Shown: in pieces, positions 1 to 10,857 of the stretch
Layout: every line of letters begins with the position of its first letter
Numbering within the stretch: the stretch's first letter is position 1
Assembly: GCF_009727055.1 (NCBI RefSeq)
Contig: NC_052353.1
Location: 64,136,671-64,200,670, forward strand
Origin: Benincasa hispida
Lineage: Eukaryota; Streptophyta; Magnoliopsida; Cucurbitales; Cucurbitaceae
Direction of reading: 5' to 3'
Length of the DNA stretch: 64,000 nucleotides
Notes under the pieces: model-generated
The model's input: only the letters and a program-made list of their open reading frames with translations
Told to the model about the DNA's origin: nothing
Databases searched by the model: none
Translations under genes and position numbers: made by a program

Positions 1-737
1 ATGCGTCATTCACCCTTTAGAGATACTTGAGAGAGTAGTCTAAAGATAGAATCTAGACTTGAGAGAGTCAGATTAGAATCTAGGCTTGAGAGAGTCAAAT
101 TAGAACCGCATAAGCAAGAGATAGAAACTTAGACATAAGTTCTATTGCTATTAACGCATCGCATGCACCCTAGAAATAGGATATGATAGTATGCGGTCAT
201 TTTGTGTATGTGTGCATCATTCATCATCGCATAGACAAGAATAGAGGCTTAGACATAAGTCCTATCGACATTTTTGTATACATCGCATGCGTCCTAGAAA
301 TAGGAATTATGGCATTTGCATTGAGAGATGACATATTGTTGTTTGTGTGTAACATGATCGCATAACTTGTACGCAATCTTAGGAAGTGTTAGCTAAACCC
401 CTTCTCAACCCATTCACCGCATACTCATTGTAACTCTCGATTTCATCAACTCTTTATTTGAACTCTGTTGCATAGGAAATTTTCTTAAACAAAATACCAT
501 CCAACTTATTTGTTTTCGCCACCGCAAGAGAATCAAATTGACTTTCGCATATTTACTCAGTAGTCCCTGTGTTCAACCCTGGACTTACTAAGAAACCAAG
601 TACGGCTTATACTTGGGTCTTATTAGGAAAACTTGCATGTGCAACGCATAACACATCACCGCAACTCATACATATCGCATCACCATTTACAATACATCAA
701 GCACCAAGCAGGGGTGCATCGCAGACTCCATCATTGC
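1..737 (+). mobile_element. Ty3/gypsy LTR fragment
   Basis: This stretch has no coding capacity. It shares blocks with the solo LTR at 56296-57790: the segment around 'tcgcatgcgtcctagaaatagg' at 270-303 recurs there at about 57283-57303. It also carries the LTR-end signature around 'agtccctgtgttcaaccc' (563-580) seen in gypsy E and, reversed, in element F. A block of about 70 bp at 118-188 is repeated imperfectly at 232-312. Its left end is cut by the window, and its right end is replaced abruptly by copia coding sequence at about 738. The family assignment rests on shared sequence within the window only. Confidence 0.6.
21..100 (+). repeat. 27-bp tandem repeat, about 3 copies
   Basis: The block ending in 'acttgagagagt' occurs near 25, 57 and 84. 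The last two units (47-73 and 74-100) differ at only a few positions and the first is more diverged. This is a minisatellite inside the gypsy LTR fragment. Confidence 0.7.
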
Positions 738-1090
738 GGTCAAGTATGTAGCAGCTTATCAAGCTGCTAAATAGGTCGTTTGGCTCAAGAAGTTTCTAAT
801 TGATTTGGAAGTTGTTCAAGACATGTCTAGGTCGATCACCTTTTATTGTGATAATAGTGGTGTTGTAGCGAATTCCCATAAGCCTCGGAGTCATATGCGC
901 GGAAAGCACATTGAGTGAAAATACCATCTCATCCGAGAGATTGTGCATCAAGAGGATGTGATAGTCACAAAGATAGCTTCAGAACACAACGTTGCTGATC
1001 TATTTACAAAGGCCCTCCTGGCTACAGTGTTTAAGGGTCACCTATAGAGTATGGGTCTATGGGACAGACCAAGGCTGGACTAGGGTAAAT
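738..1090 (+). pseudogene. Ty1/copia RNase H C-terminal fragment
   Basis: The conceptual translation gives the end of a copia polyprotein. The frame reads AVKYVAAYQAAK, stop, VVWLKKF, followed by YCDNSGVVANSHKPRSHMRG and the KHIE block of copia RNase H. It ends in a degenerate FTKAL...F.GHL tail. The in-frame TAG after AAK and the TGA after HIE are both stops. All upstream pol is missing, because gypsy LTR sequence abuts at about 738. The tail is followed by a purine tract and the LTR at 1192 in the correct order, so this is the 3' end of a copia element. It is not functional. Confidence 0.85.
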
Positions 1091-1191
1091 GGGAGATTTT
1101 GTACTGGGCGTTCGTGCCCTAGTTTATTGTTTTGTGTACTTGTAATTTGATTTTCTTGTACACCCCATTAGCTTTAGGACAAGTGGAAAAT

Positions 1192-3085
1192 TGTTGGGGT
1201 TGATTCCCTAAACCTCGTAGGGTCCTGTAGTTTGTAAACACTTTTATGAACAAATAGTTCTGTGTTTTATAATATGAGATATTTTATTCACTTCAGTCTA
1301 TGAAATATGAGATATTTTAGTTGCATTAACCAGAAACCGATAAACTAAGATCCATGGTTATTGTTGTAACTTCAACATGTATGTGGAGACATACAAGTGG
1401 ATCGTGTTTTAAATGATAACCTAAATGGTTTGTAGTACATGGATAAGGAGGGATACCTTATCCTGGTGACACTACGAGTGTGGCCCGCTTTGTAGGTGTT
1501 ACAAATGTTGTAAAGTGCTACAAATGATCTGATCCTGATCATTCGTGTATTAGATATGCGAGCGACGATATTCTATTCAAAAGAGTTTGTATAAGACCGG
1601 ACCACGAAATGTTTAGTCTCGTTATATAATGTCGTTCATAATTGAGACTTTCATTTCAATAGGATAACCATAAGTAACATGACCTTAATCCTGAGTGAGT
1701 TGTGAACTCCTGCCAAAGCAAGGGTAAGTAGATAAATTGCTCCCTTACCGGTTGATTTCGGGGCTTGAACAATGTGGCGCCACGCCCTCTCTTAGCCTGA
1801 GAGATGTTTAGTCATAATAGGACTATGATCTATTGTTCATTAAAGGAATCAGTGGTACTTAAGGAGTTCGATGTAACTACAAGGGAAAATGGTAATTTTT
1901 TGCCCAACTGTACTTACAAGCAATTTGTGAAGGGTCATCGTCTTGTTGATTGGTTATATTCAATAGGCATAAAAATACATCTGTAATGCGAAGAGTGCAA
2001 CTGTCGATCTTTATTAGAGTTCCTGGTAGTTAACGGATGGTGGATAATGTGACTAAAGAGTTTAGTCAGTTATTCACGTACCGTTGGAGCTTCAAGCTAC
2101 AGGTCCATAAGGTCCCTTTGATAGCTCAATGGATTTAAGTTGAGAATCAATTTTCTGGTTGGTTTGAAATATTCAAATTAACAAGCGGGAATTTGATTAT
2201 ATATGATATAATTAAATTAATTCAATTATATATGATATAATTGATATAATATATTTGATAAATTATTGTTTGATTGGAGGAACTAGGATTTGAATATAAT
2301 TCAAATATAAATTCTATGAATATGATTCATAGTTATTAAATTTAATATAAATATGATTTATATTAAATGCCATAAAAGAGAAAAAGAACTATGGTTTATA
2401 TATTGTATATGATGCAATATTGAAATTATAGGTTATAAATATAATATGATAAGTTAGTTATTATATTTATTTATAATTTATTAATTATATGATAATTAAA
2501 TTTCTTTTTCTCCAATAACCACCCTTAGTGGGTCGTTATACGATTTTATGGAAAATGAGTGGAATAAAAGATGAAAAATTGTTTTTCTAACTATTCTACA
2601 AACCACGAGAAATAATTGGCAATCGAGTAAAAAGAGTTCTACTACACGATAGCTTTAGAGAACCTAAACGGCGAGTATCGAGTCTATGTGATAGACCTCA
2701 TCTTCTACACGATAGTGTTATAGTTTACTCGATCGTTCTCCTCCTTTACTCTAACTCTTCCCTCAATCCAAAATAAGCCATAGTCCACCACTCCTGGATT
2801 CTCACACCGAGAATACCAAGGTAATCTAGTGGTTATGTCTGGATCTGTTTGAGGATCGAGTTTATACTCATTGCTGTTCGAGGGAGTTTCAGTTGCTCGT
2901 TGCATTCGAGTTTGTTTTAGGGATATTCTTGAAGAAGTGTTCTTCAAAGGTATTGTCTCCTTATCATTGTATTTATTTTAAGAAGCTTGCTGTAATTTAT
3001 GATTAATGCATAATCTGTTTAGTATGACTGTGAATGTATAAGTTCTTTCACAATGGAGTTTGGACGATCCACTTTCGCTCATAGG
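1192..3085 (+). mobile_element. Ty1/copia 3' LTR
   Basis: The LTR starts with TGTTGGGG directly after a purine tract (1179-1190) that follows the copia RNase H tail. It is colinear with the 3' LTR of copia B (31516-33615) and, reversed, with 5466-6984. Shared blocks include 'taccttatcctggtgacac', 'cgttggagcttcaagctac' and the end block 'ccactttcgctcatag'. The right boundary (about 3085) is estimated from where the similarity to the inverted copy stops. Length is about 1.9 kb. Confidence 0.75.
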
Positions 3086-5465
3086 TCCTCTATATTTAGA
3101 GTTCCTTTAGCTGAAAAATGAAAAAACTTAATTAAGTCTACTTGCATTAAACCACTTTTAGAAAACAAATCAAGTTTTAGCAAAATAGTCAAGTATACCT
3201 GAGTGACATTTATTTTGCAATGATGCTTCAGTGAGGTAGGACAAAAGCACCGTAGGGTGATCAAGTGTCCCTTCACTGAAATGAGACAATCCCAACCATT
3301 AGACAGAAACAACTCCTTGTAACTGAATCTAATAGTCATCATTGTTCGATCCAGAATTTGTTAACATCCTTAATAATTCTGTGTAAGTGTAACCCCTCAT
3401 TTTAGGTTCTAGAGGCCCGCCCTAATGAGCCAACCTTAAGGAAAAGCCAATTAGGACAAGAGATTAAAGCAACTCTATCCATTTCTTGAGATCAAATAAA
3501 GAGTTATGCAGAACTGCCATCCTTTAGAGGGACACCCATGGTGCCTTAAGGCCGAAGATAGATCTCACGGTGTGAACTTTTAGGGAGAAACATGTTGAGG
3601 TTAAAGTGAAGTATCACCCCATTTACCTTGCACTGAAGGTTCTACCTAGGGTTCATTAACTTAGAAAATCTGGCTACTAATTTTATCTAAGTGATTTGTT
3701 TAATTTGCTAAAAAACAAAACTTGCTTTTGATGATTAAATAACTTTGATTCAAGTCTTATTAAACTCTTTAACAGACTTTCATCAAATTTGCATGCATGT
3801 AACAAATCTATCTAATTCACCTTTCCAGGTAGGGGTGCGACGTTTCCATCGGCTTAAGTACCCAGCCTAGCCAAAACCAGTCTTAGTCAAAAGGTCCCTT
3901 ATAGATACATTTGTTACATATTTAATCTTTTATTGAGAATCAATTTAATCCTATTAAACCAATTTAAAAGATTAAACTTAGATTTCTAATCTTATTAGAA
4001 ATGTGATCTTAGGTCTATCTCAATCAAATTTTAAAATACTTTTAAAAAATGATTAAAGCCTAAGGTTTGCATGCAACTCTTTATTATTGATTTTAATTCT
4101 AATTTCATTAATTATAACACTTATAAGAAATGAAACAATTAAAACCAACTAACATTGCTAGCTAGACATACATAAGTTATTTATAACACTTATAAATTAA
4201 CCCAAGGTAATGTCACACTTCATGCAATGTTCATTCATTACTAATATATAACTTTTATATAAACAAGTAATGAACTGAGCTAGAGCATACATTCCATGCA
4301 TACATTCAATCTTGTATTATAACATTTATAATATAAATGATGCATGGATATGCTATAGTGCATGCATATATTATAACTTTTATATTATATGATGCATGAG
4401 CATGTTTAATGTAATCTAAATCATGCATACTAATATATTATAACTCTTATAATATAAAATGATGCATGAAAAAAAAATGCATAACCTATGGTGGGTTTTA
4501 AAACTATATGACATATATTATGGCATATATATAAACATACATTACATGCATATTTAAGTAAAGTTGATGGACCGGAAGAGTATATCTCAAAAACTGAAAA
4601 AATAAAGGCTAAACTATTACAAAAGCTGAGTCTTTCGGTTTGGAACAAGTGAACCGGGTCTTGAACCGCTCGCCTTGAAGCGTTGCAGCTTGATCGTGTA
4701 GCAAATCTCCTGATCGTCGAGCAACGAGCGTTGAGTATAAACGATCGCATACCTTTGGACTATGCGATGAGCATGAAAGTCCACGCGATTGTTCAGCATG
4801 CTTCGAGTAATGCATACCATGCGATCGTGTAGCTAAAGACTATGCGATAAGCATGATAGTCTACACGATCGAGTAGCGTACGTCAAGTATCGTATACTAT
4901 GCGATTGTGTAGCTAATGACTATGCAATGAGCATGATAGTCTACACGATCGTTTAGCATGCATGCCTTGTGTCGAGTATCATATACCATGAAATCGTCTA
5001 CTTCTCAAGTGCCTACATGATCATGCAATCAACGCAACACAATTGTGTAACAACTTGCAATCGCATAACATTAGCTATGCTATCGTTTAGGAGATTCTAC
5101 ACAATCATACAGAAAATTCTACATAAACGCATAGCCAAATCTAAACAATCGTTTAGCTCTAGCTATACCATAAAACCACCATTTCATCTTCTCCATCGAA
5201 ACACACTGCAACCTTCACATCTGAAGCTTCACGAATGACTCAAAAACCAAAACGAATACAGACTCTATTGCAAGAATTAATGCCCAAAAACGCAGGGATC
5301 CTTACAAATTAAATTTTATAACTTAAACAGAAAGCCAAAACTGAGATTACTACCCCGAAACATCCATCTACAAACCATCTACGTATATTTAATGATTAAA
5401 CGCAATGCAGAAATTAAAACCCACCAAAACTGTAAATGATTTCAATACAGAAATGGAATTTGGAA
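3086..5465 (-). mobile_element. Copia leader region, inverted
   Basis: Read on the minus strand, 3360-3450 carries the block 'gggttacacttac' downstream of a 'cgggcctctagaacc' segment. The same arrangement occurs in the plus-strand leader of copia A (about 13970-14015) and in minus-strand element C (about 49390-49430). The middle (4080-4560) is AT-rich with repeated 'gatgcatg' and 'tataatat' motifs. No convincing coding region is present: the short open frames here match no family I recognise. The segment adjoins the inverted LTR at 5466, so it is the untranslated leader of the same minus-strand element. Confidence 0.55.
4741..4988 (-). repeat. About 80-bp minisatellite, 3 units, rich in ACGATCG
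   Basis: Three imperfect units run about 4741-4818, 4819-4898 and 4899-4988. Each holds 'actatgcgat' or a variant, then 'gagcatgatagtctacacg' or a variant, then 'cgagta' or 'caagta' and 'atacc' or 'atact'. 'cgatcgtgtag' and 'ctacacgatcg' lie about 35 bp apart, so each unit can fold back on itself. The array lies in the copia leader. Confidence 0.7.
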
Positions 5466-6984
5466 TCAGAACTACAACCTGGATCCATGAGCGAAAGTGG
5501 ATCATCCAAATTCCATTTATTGAAAATTCAAGTTTACAGTAAAACATACAGATTATGCATCTTAATTAAAATTACAACATGGTTATGAACAATAAAAGGG
5601 TTCAAGTAATTATACCTTTAAAGAACACTTCTTCTTGTACTACCCCTGAACTGTCACGAATACTTCGAACAATCACGAACCCTTCAAACAGCAAGAAAAC
5701 TCGAACTAAAAAAGGAAGACACTACCACTTGGTATCCTTAGTATTCTCAGAGTGAGAACCCAGGAGTGGTGGGCTCTAACTATTTTGGTTAGGAGGGAGT
5801 TTGTGAGTTTGGAGGAGGAAAACGATTGAGGAAGAACATAGTATCATATAGAGAGATCTTCAATTGTATAGACAAAAGAGGTATCATATATATTCTGCAA
5901 ATCGTGTAATGTTGTTGTTATGGAAAAAATAAAATCTCATATTATTTATTCCATTTTCCATTAAAAAAAAAAAACCAACTAACCTCTCACTGAGGTGGTT
6001 AGAGAGAAAAATGATTAATTATCCAAATAATTAATGATATAAATAAATATGATAACCAACTTATCATATTATATTTATAACCTATAGTTTTAATATTGCA
6101 TCATATACAATATAAACTATAGTTCTTTTTCTCTATGTTATGGCATTTAATATAAATCATATTTATATTAAATTTAATAACTACAAATCTCATTCATAAA
6201 AAATATATTTGAATCACATTCAAATATTTATTCCTCCAATTAAACTATAATGTATCAAAGACATTATGTCAATTACATCATATATAATTGAATCAATTTA
6301 ATTATATCATATATAATTAAATTCCCTCTTATTAATTTGAACAATTCAAATTAACTCAAAAATTGATTTTCAACTAAATCCTTTTGAGCTACCAAGGGAA
6401 CTTTATGGACCTGTAGCTTGAAGCTCCAACAGTACGTGAATAATTAATTAAACTCTTTAATTACATTATCCACTATCTGTTAACTGTCGGGCATTCCACT
6501 AAAGACCGACAGCTGCACTCTTCACACTACAGATATATTTCTGTGTCTATTAGATATAACCAATCAATAGTACGATGATCCTTCACAAATTGCTCGTAAG
6601 TATAGTTGGGCCAAATTACCGTTTGACCCCTGTAGTTACATCTTACTTCTTAAGTACCACTAATCCCTCTAATGAAAACAATAGATCATAGTCTTGCTAT
6701 GACTAAACCTCTCTCGGGCCAAGAGAGAGTGTGGCACTACACTGTTCAAGACTTGGAATCAGCCCTTAAGAGAGCAATTTATCAACTTACACCTGTTTCG
6801 GGAAAGGAGTGAATTTCATCTTTTGTAGCTAAGTTCCCAGCTCCTCAATCAGACAAATCCCCAAAATGGTAGGCTTGTTAAGTCGGCGATCTAGCCACTC
6901 TCACCCATACAAATCAAAGAACGCCCTCATAGACAGGAGTTCACAACTCACTCAAGATTAAGGTCAACCTACGGTCATCCTATA
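5466..6984 (-). mobile_element. Ty1/copia LTR, inverted and 5'-truncated
   Basis: The reverse complement is colinear with 1680-3085 of the LTR at 1192-3085. It runs from 'gaccttaatc' through the AT-rich block with 'atatatgatataatt' to 'gatccactttcgctcat'. The first ~500 bp of the LTR are missing: the copy ends at about 6984, where plus-strand copia coding sequence starts. The LTR's internal side is at 5466, facing the inverted leader. Confidence 0.75.
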
Positions 6985-7141
6985 GCTCGAAGCTCTCTCA
7001 GCTAAAGTGTTCGAGGGTCATCTAGAGAGTCTAGGTCTACGAGACATATACACTGTATAATCTAGGGCAAGTGGAAGATATGTAATGGATATATGGATGC
7101 TCTAGTTTATTGTATTCCCACTGTTTTAGTTCAAGAGGGAG
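6985..7141 (+). pseudogene. Copia polyprotein C-terminal tail
   Basis: The translation reads ALSAKVFEGHLESLGLRD, the extreme C-terminus of the copia RNase H region. It matches the tails at 17540-17590 and 31340-31400. A purine tract (7132-7141) and an LTR start follow it. Everything upstream is absent because an inverted LTR abuts at about 6984. Confidence 0.75.
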
Positions 7142-8885
7142 TTTATTGGTTTTCATGGCCTAAAACTCGTAGATATTAAATGTTATCAATTAATCGTCAT
7201 CAATAAAGAGTTATCGATGTTAATTCAATAAATGTTATTGATTATGTTGTATTATTCTATTTTGTCTTAATAACCCTAAATCTAATAAACTAACATCCAT
7301 GGCTGCCTTATGAGACTTGAACTGTATGTGGAGACATATAGGGATTAATGTTCAAGAAACAGCCTGAAGGGTCTATAGTATAAGGATAAGCTTGGGTACC
7401 TTATCCTGGTGACACTATTGATATTATCCACTTTGTATTTGATACAAATGCAATGATCCAACATATTTTTGTAGGTGACACGCGAGTGAAGGTATCCTAT
7501 GCAATGAGTTTGCATAAGACCGGATCGCAAAATAGTAACTACTAGATGTAACACCGTTAACTAGTTAGGTTTCTATTTCAATTGGATCACCTAGTCAACT
7601 TAGTATTAATCCTGAGTGTATTAAGAACTTCTATTCATGAGGGATTATCCTTTGATTTGTATAGGTGAGAGTGGCCAGTTTTTCGACTCAACATGCCTAC
7701 CATTTTGGGGACAAGACCGAGTGGGGAGGTAGGAACATAATAATACAAGATTGAATTCACTTCTTCCCGACTTCAGGGTAATTAGATGAGTGTTCCCTTA
7801 AATGGTATCTCCAAAACTTGAACAAAGGATCCTACCCTCTCATTTCCCTAGAAGGGGTTTTAGTTTATTGGTTGGACCATTAACAAATTGTTCATTAGAG
7901 AAGCACTGATACTTAAGAAGTCAGAGGTAACCCAAGGGTAAAATGGTAATTTGACCCAGTTGGCATAATGAACACTCGTGAAGGACTAACTTGTTGTTAT
8001 TGGTCTATATCCGTGGACACAAAAAAAAATCTGCAGTGAGAAGAGTGCAGTTGTGGGTCTTTAGTAAAGTGTACCCATAGTTAAAGAATATTGATTACTT
8101 TAGTTAATGAGTTTAGCCAATTATTCTCATATTGTTGGAGTTTCTAATCTGTTGGTCCACCAGGTCCTCTCGTTAGCTCACTAAAGGATATTAAAGAGGA
8201 ATTATTTGAATTGTTCAAATAATTTGAGGAAATTGTATATTAATATGATTAATATATAATTGATTATGGATGTGATCTATAATTTAAATTAAGTTGGAAA
8301 GAAACATTTGATTGAGATTCAAATAATTAATTCAAATGAATTAGATTCAAAAAGAATAATTAACTAATAGAGAGGTGTTGCACATAGACATATGATGTTT
8401 ATGATAATTAAATAGATACATTAATTTGGATTTAATGTAAAAAGGTTATTTAATTAATGTGCTAATTAATTAAATAAGTGTTATTTAATTAATTGTGCAC
8501 AAGGGTAAATTGGGAAAGACTTCTCTATATAAAGTCTTCTTATGGTCCTTTTAGGATAAGATTTCATTTTGCAATTTTTATCCTAGCCACCAAAGAAATC
8601 CTCTCTACACTCTCCAAAGAATTTTCTCCTCTTCACCTCTTCCAATAGTTGGATACCACCTATCCTTCCATTGGAATCCTAGAGAATAACAAGGTTATTA
8701 TCGCGGTCATGTTCAATATTATTCGAGGAGACATTCGTGTACGAGATCGTGTTTGTCGAAAAAGCGAGAGGATCGTTCTAGGAGCTCGGAAATCTTCCTT
8801 CTTATTTCCAGAATGGTTCTTCCTTCTTATTTCCCTTCTTCTCAAGCTTGCTTTTAACATGTTTATCATTCTATATTCTATTTAG
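7142..8885 (+). mobile_element. Ty1/copia 3' LTR, second subfamily
   Basis: It begins 'ttattggttttcatggcc' right after a copia tail and purine tract, so the normal TGTTGGG end has decayed. It contains the family blocks 'ggtaccttatcctggtgac' (7395-7413), a long AT-rich middle and a TATA box at 8526-8533. It differs clearly from the 1192 LTR and from copia A's LTR, so it belongs to another element. The right edge is estimated, because LINE sequence takes over by about 8900. Confidence 0.65.
8526..8533 (+). promoter_or_regulatory. Probable LTR TATA box
   Basis: TATATAAA lies in the 3' part of the copia LTR, in the context 'ttctctatataaagtcttc'. The related LTR at 43134 has the same context at 44642-44650. 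This fits the U3/R boundary of the element. Activity is not implied. Confidence 0.5.
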
Positions 8886-8922
8886 AACACTGTTTTTTTT
8901 CCCTTTAAAATCGATTAACGAG

Positions 8923-9345
8923 ATGCAAGGCATTCATACGCTTTTGCTTGGGATTCGATCCCAATACTCCCAACGCCAAGCTGAATACTTATTTATGGAA
9001 GATAATGGAATTATTGGGCTATTATATAGTGATGTAACTAATTCCTCCCAAAGCCAAGTTGATCAACAATTTGCACCCAACGCCAGCGAGGAGATGATTC
9101 AAACTAATTTAATGGGTCATATACAGAAGCTAGGTTTGAAAAATATTGTGAAGCGTTGGAAACGTCAGGTTAGAGAGCCAGCTATAGAAGGAATTATTGG
9201 TGAGGTGTCTAGGCAGAGTTGTGGGATTAAAAGTTCTGAGAGTAGTGATGAATCTAAAAGTGGAAAAAAGAGAGCTTGTCAGTTATATGAGCTAATTGAA
9301 ATTCAATCGGTGGAGGCTGCTGGACAGCTCTGCCGGGAGCCATGA
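8923..9345 (+). pseudogene. LINE ORF1 C-terminal part
   Basis: This open frame of about 140 codons runs from Met 8923 and is also open upstream to 8848, inside LTR sequence. It ends in a TGA that overlaps the ATG at 9342 of the LINE ORF2 frame. It has no recognisable domain. It is hydrophilic, with a KRWKRQ cluster and a serine- and lysine-rich ending (SSESSDESKSGKKRA). Its position immediately ahead of the endonuclease frame is why I call it ORF1. The N-terminal RNA-binding part, if it existed, is lost. The true start cannot be told. Confidence 0.5.
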
Positions 9346-10857
9346 AAACCTTATGCGGGAATGTTCGGGGGGCTGGAGAACCCCCGAACCTTACGGACAC
9401 TACGGCACGTGGTGTGTCAAAAGAAGCCCCAATTAGTGTTCCTCGTGGAAACTAAATGTGATCGTAGGACGAACAATAGAGTCAAGAGGGAAACAAATTT
9501 TGAAAATTGTCTCGAGATTCCAAGTGTCGGCAAAAGTGGTGGATTAATGCTTCTTTGGAGTAGGGAAGTGGATATTCAGGTTCAATCTTATTCAATGGGC
9601 CATATTGATATCATCATTATGGAGGAATCAATTACTTGGAGATTTATGGGCTTGTATGGGCACCCGAATGATGAAAATGGCAAGAATCTCGGAAATTACT
9701 ACATCGCCTGCATGTCGCATATCCGTTGCCTTGGATAGTGAGGGGTGACTTTAATGAGATTCTTTTTTATACAGAGAAGCAAGGTAGGAATCGTAGACAA
9801 CCAAAACTGATTTCTGATTTTTGTGAGGTGCTTGACAGGTGTGGTCTTTAGGATACACAGTTCTATGAAGATAGGTTTACATGGTGTGATCAACGGTGGA
9901 ATGGGGATCCCATTTGGGAAAGACTGGATAGATACCTTGTAAATTCTGATATGGTGAGTCATATGAGGTCTCTAGTTGTGTGTCACTTGATTTTAACTGC
10001 TTCGGATCATAGACCCGTTTAGCTGATTGAGAATATGGGCAGCATGGTTATAGGAGAGACAAACAGCAAAAACGTTACAGGTTTGAGGAGTCATCGACCT
10101 GTTCTGAGGATTGTAAACAAATTGTTCGAGCTATATGGTTGGAAAACTGAAACGATGATGTTGTTGACTTTTGTAGAATTTGGAGAAATTGTCTTAGAGA
10201 GTTGGATCTTTGGAATAGAAATTTCCTCCAAGGATCACTCCATGGTGCTATTGCTAAGAAGGAACAAGAAATTCAAGCAATTGTTGATCGATCACTTCCA
10301 AATTGAAGGTCTCATATGATACAAGTTGAACAAGAACTCGAGATTTTTCTAGAGAGGGAAGAGATTTATTGAAAGCAACGTTCTCGAGAGGACTAGATCA
10401 AATAGGGAGATTGTAGTACTAAGTGGTTCCACCATAGAGCATCACAATGCAGCAAGTCCAACAAAACCCTTAGAATTCATAATGAAGAAGGATCTAGGGC
10501 TGGCACAGAGGAGGGTATGGCCGAAGTGGCCACACAATATTTCGAGAATTTGTTTAGCTTTTCAAATTCGTAGATTGAGAGTGTTTCTTCTATCCTTCAT
10601 GCCATCCCCCAAACGGTTTTCGAAGATATGAACAAAAACCTCATTCGACCTTTTACTTCAAGGGAGGTCAAATCAGTTGTGAAGAGTATGGCCTTGCTCA
10701 AAGCTCTTGGTTCTAACGGGATGAATGTGTTTTTCTTCCAGAGGTATTGGACAAAAGTAGGAACAACCACGATTGATCTTTGTCTCAACATTCTGAATGG
10801 AGATGGAAAGATTGATGATCCTTGTTTGAGCTGGGAGTTGACGTCGTTAATCAACTC
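9342..10857 (+). pseudogene. LINE ORF2: endonuclease and RT start, truncated
   Basis: An L1-type non-LTR retrotransposon ORF2 encodes an APE-like endonuclease that nicks target DNA and a reverse transcriptase that copies the RNA there. The start reads MKTLCGNVRG, and the frame then shifts into NPRTLRTLRHVVCQKKPQLV and FLVETK, the endonuclease signature. Further exonuclease-phosphatase motifs follow (GGLMLLWSREV at about 9540, FMGLYGHPN at 9650, a frameshifted HRPV near 10007-10019). From 10628 the frame reads SREVKSVVKSMALLKALGSN, the N-terminal RT block. The element is cut at about 10857 by a gypsy LTR, so the catalytic RT core is absent. Several frameshifts and stops make it dead. Confidence 0.85.

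Noticed and set aside
4741..4988. CRISPR-like array because of regularly spaced repeats.
   Set aside because: The repeats are ~80-bp adjoining units without unique spacers, in plant retroelement DNA.
5159..5238. Possible small gene in the open frame 4969-5238.
   Set aside because: It lies in the minus-strand copia leader, overlaps the minisatellite and has no domain or signal.
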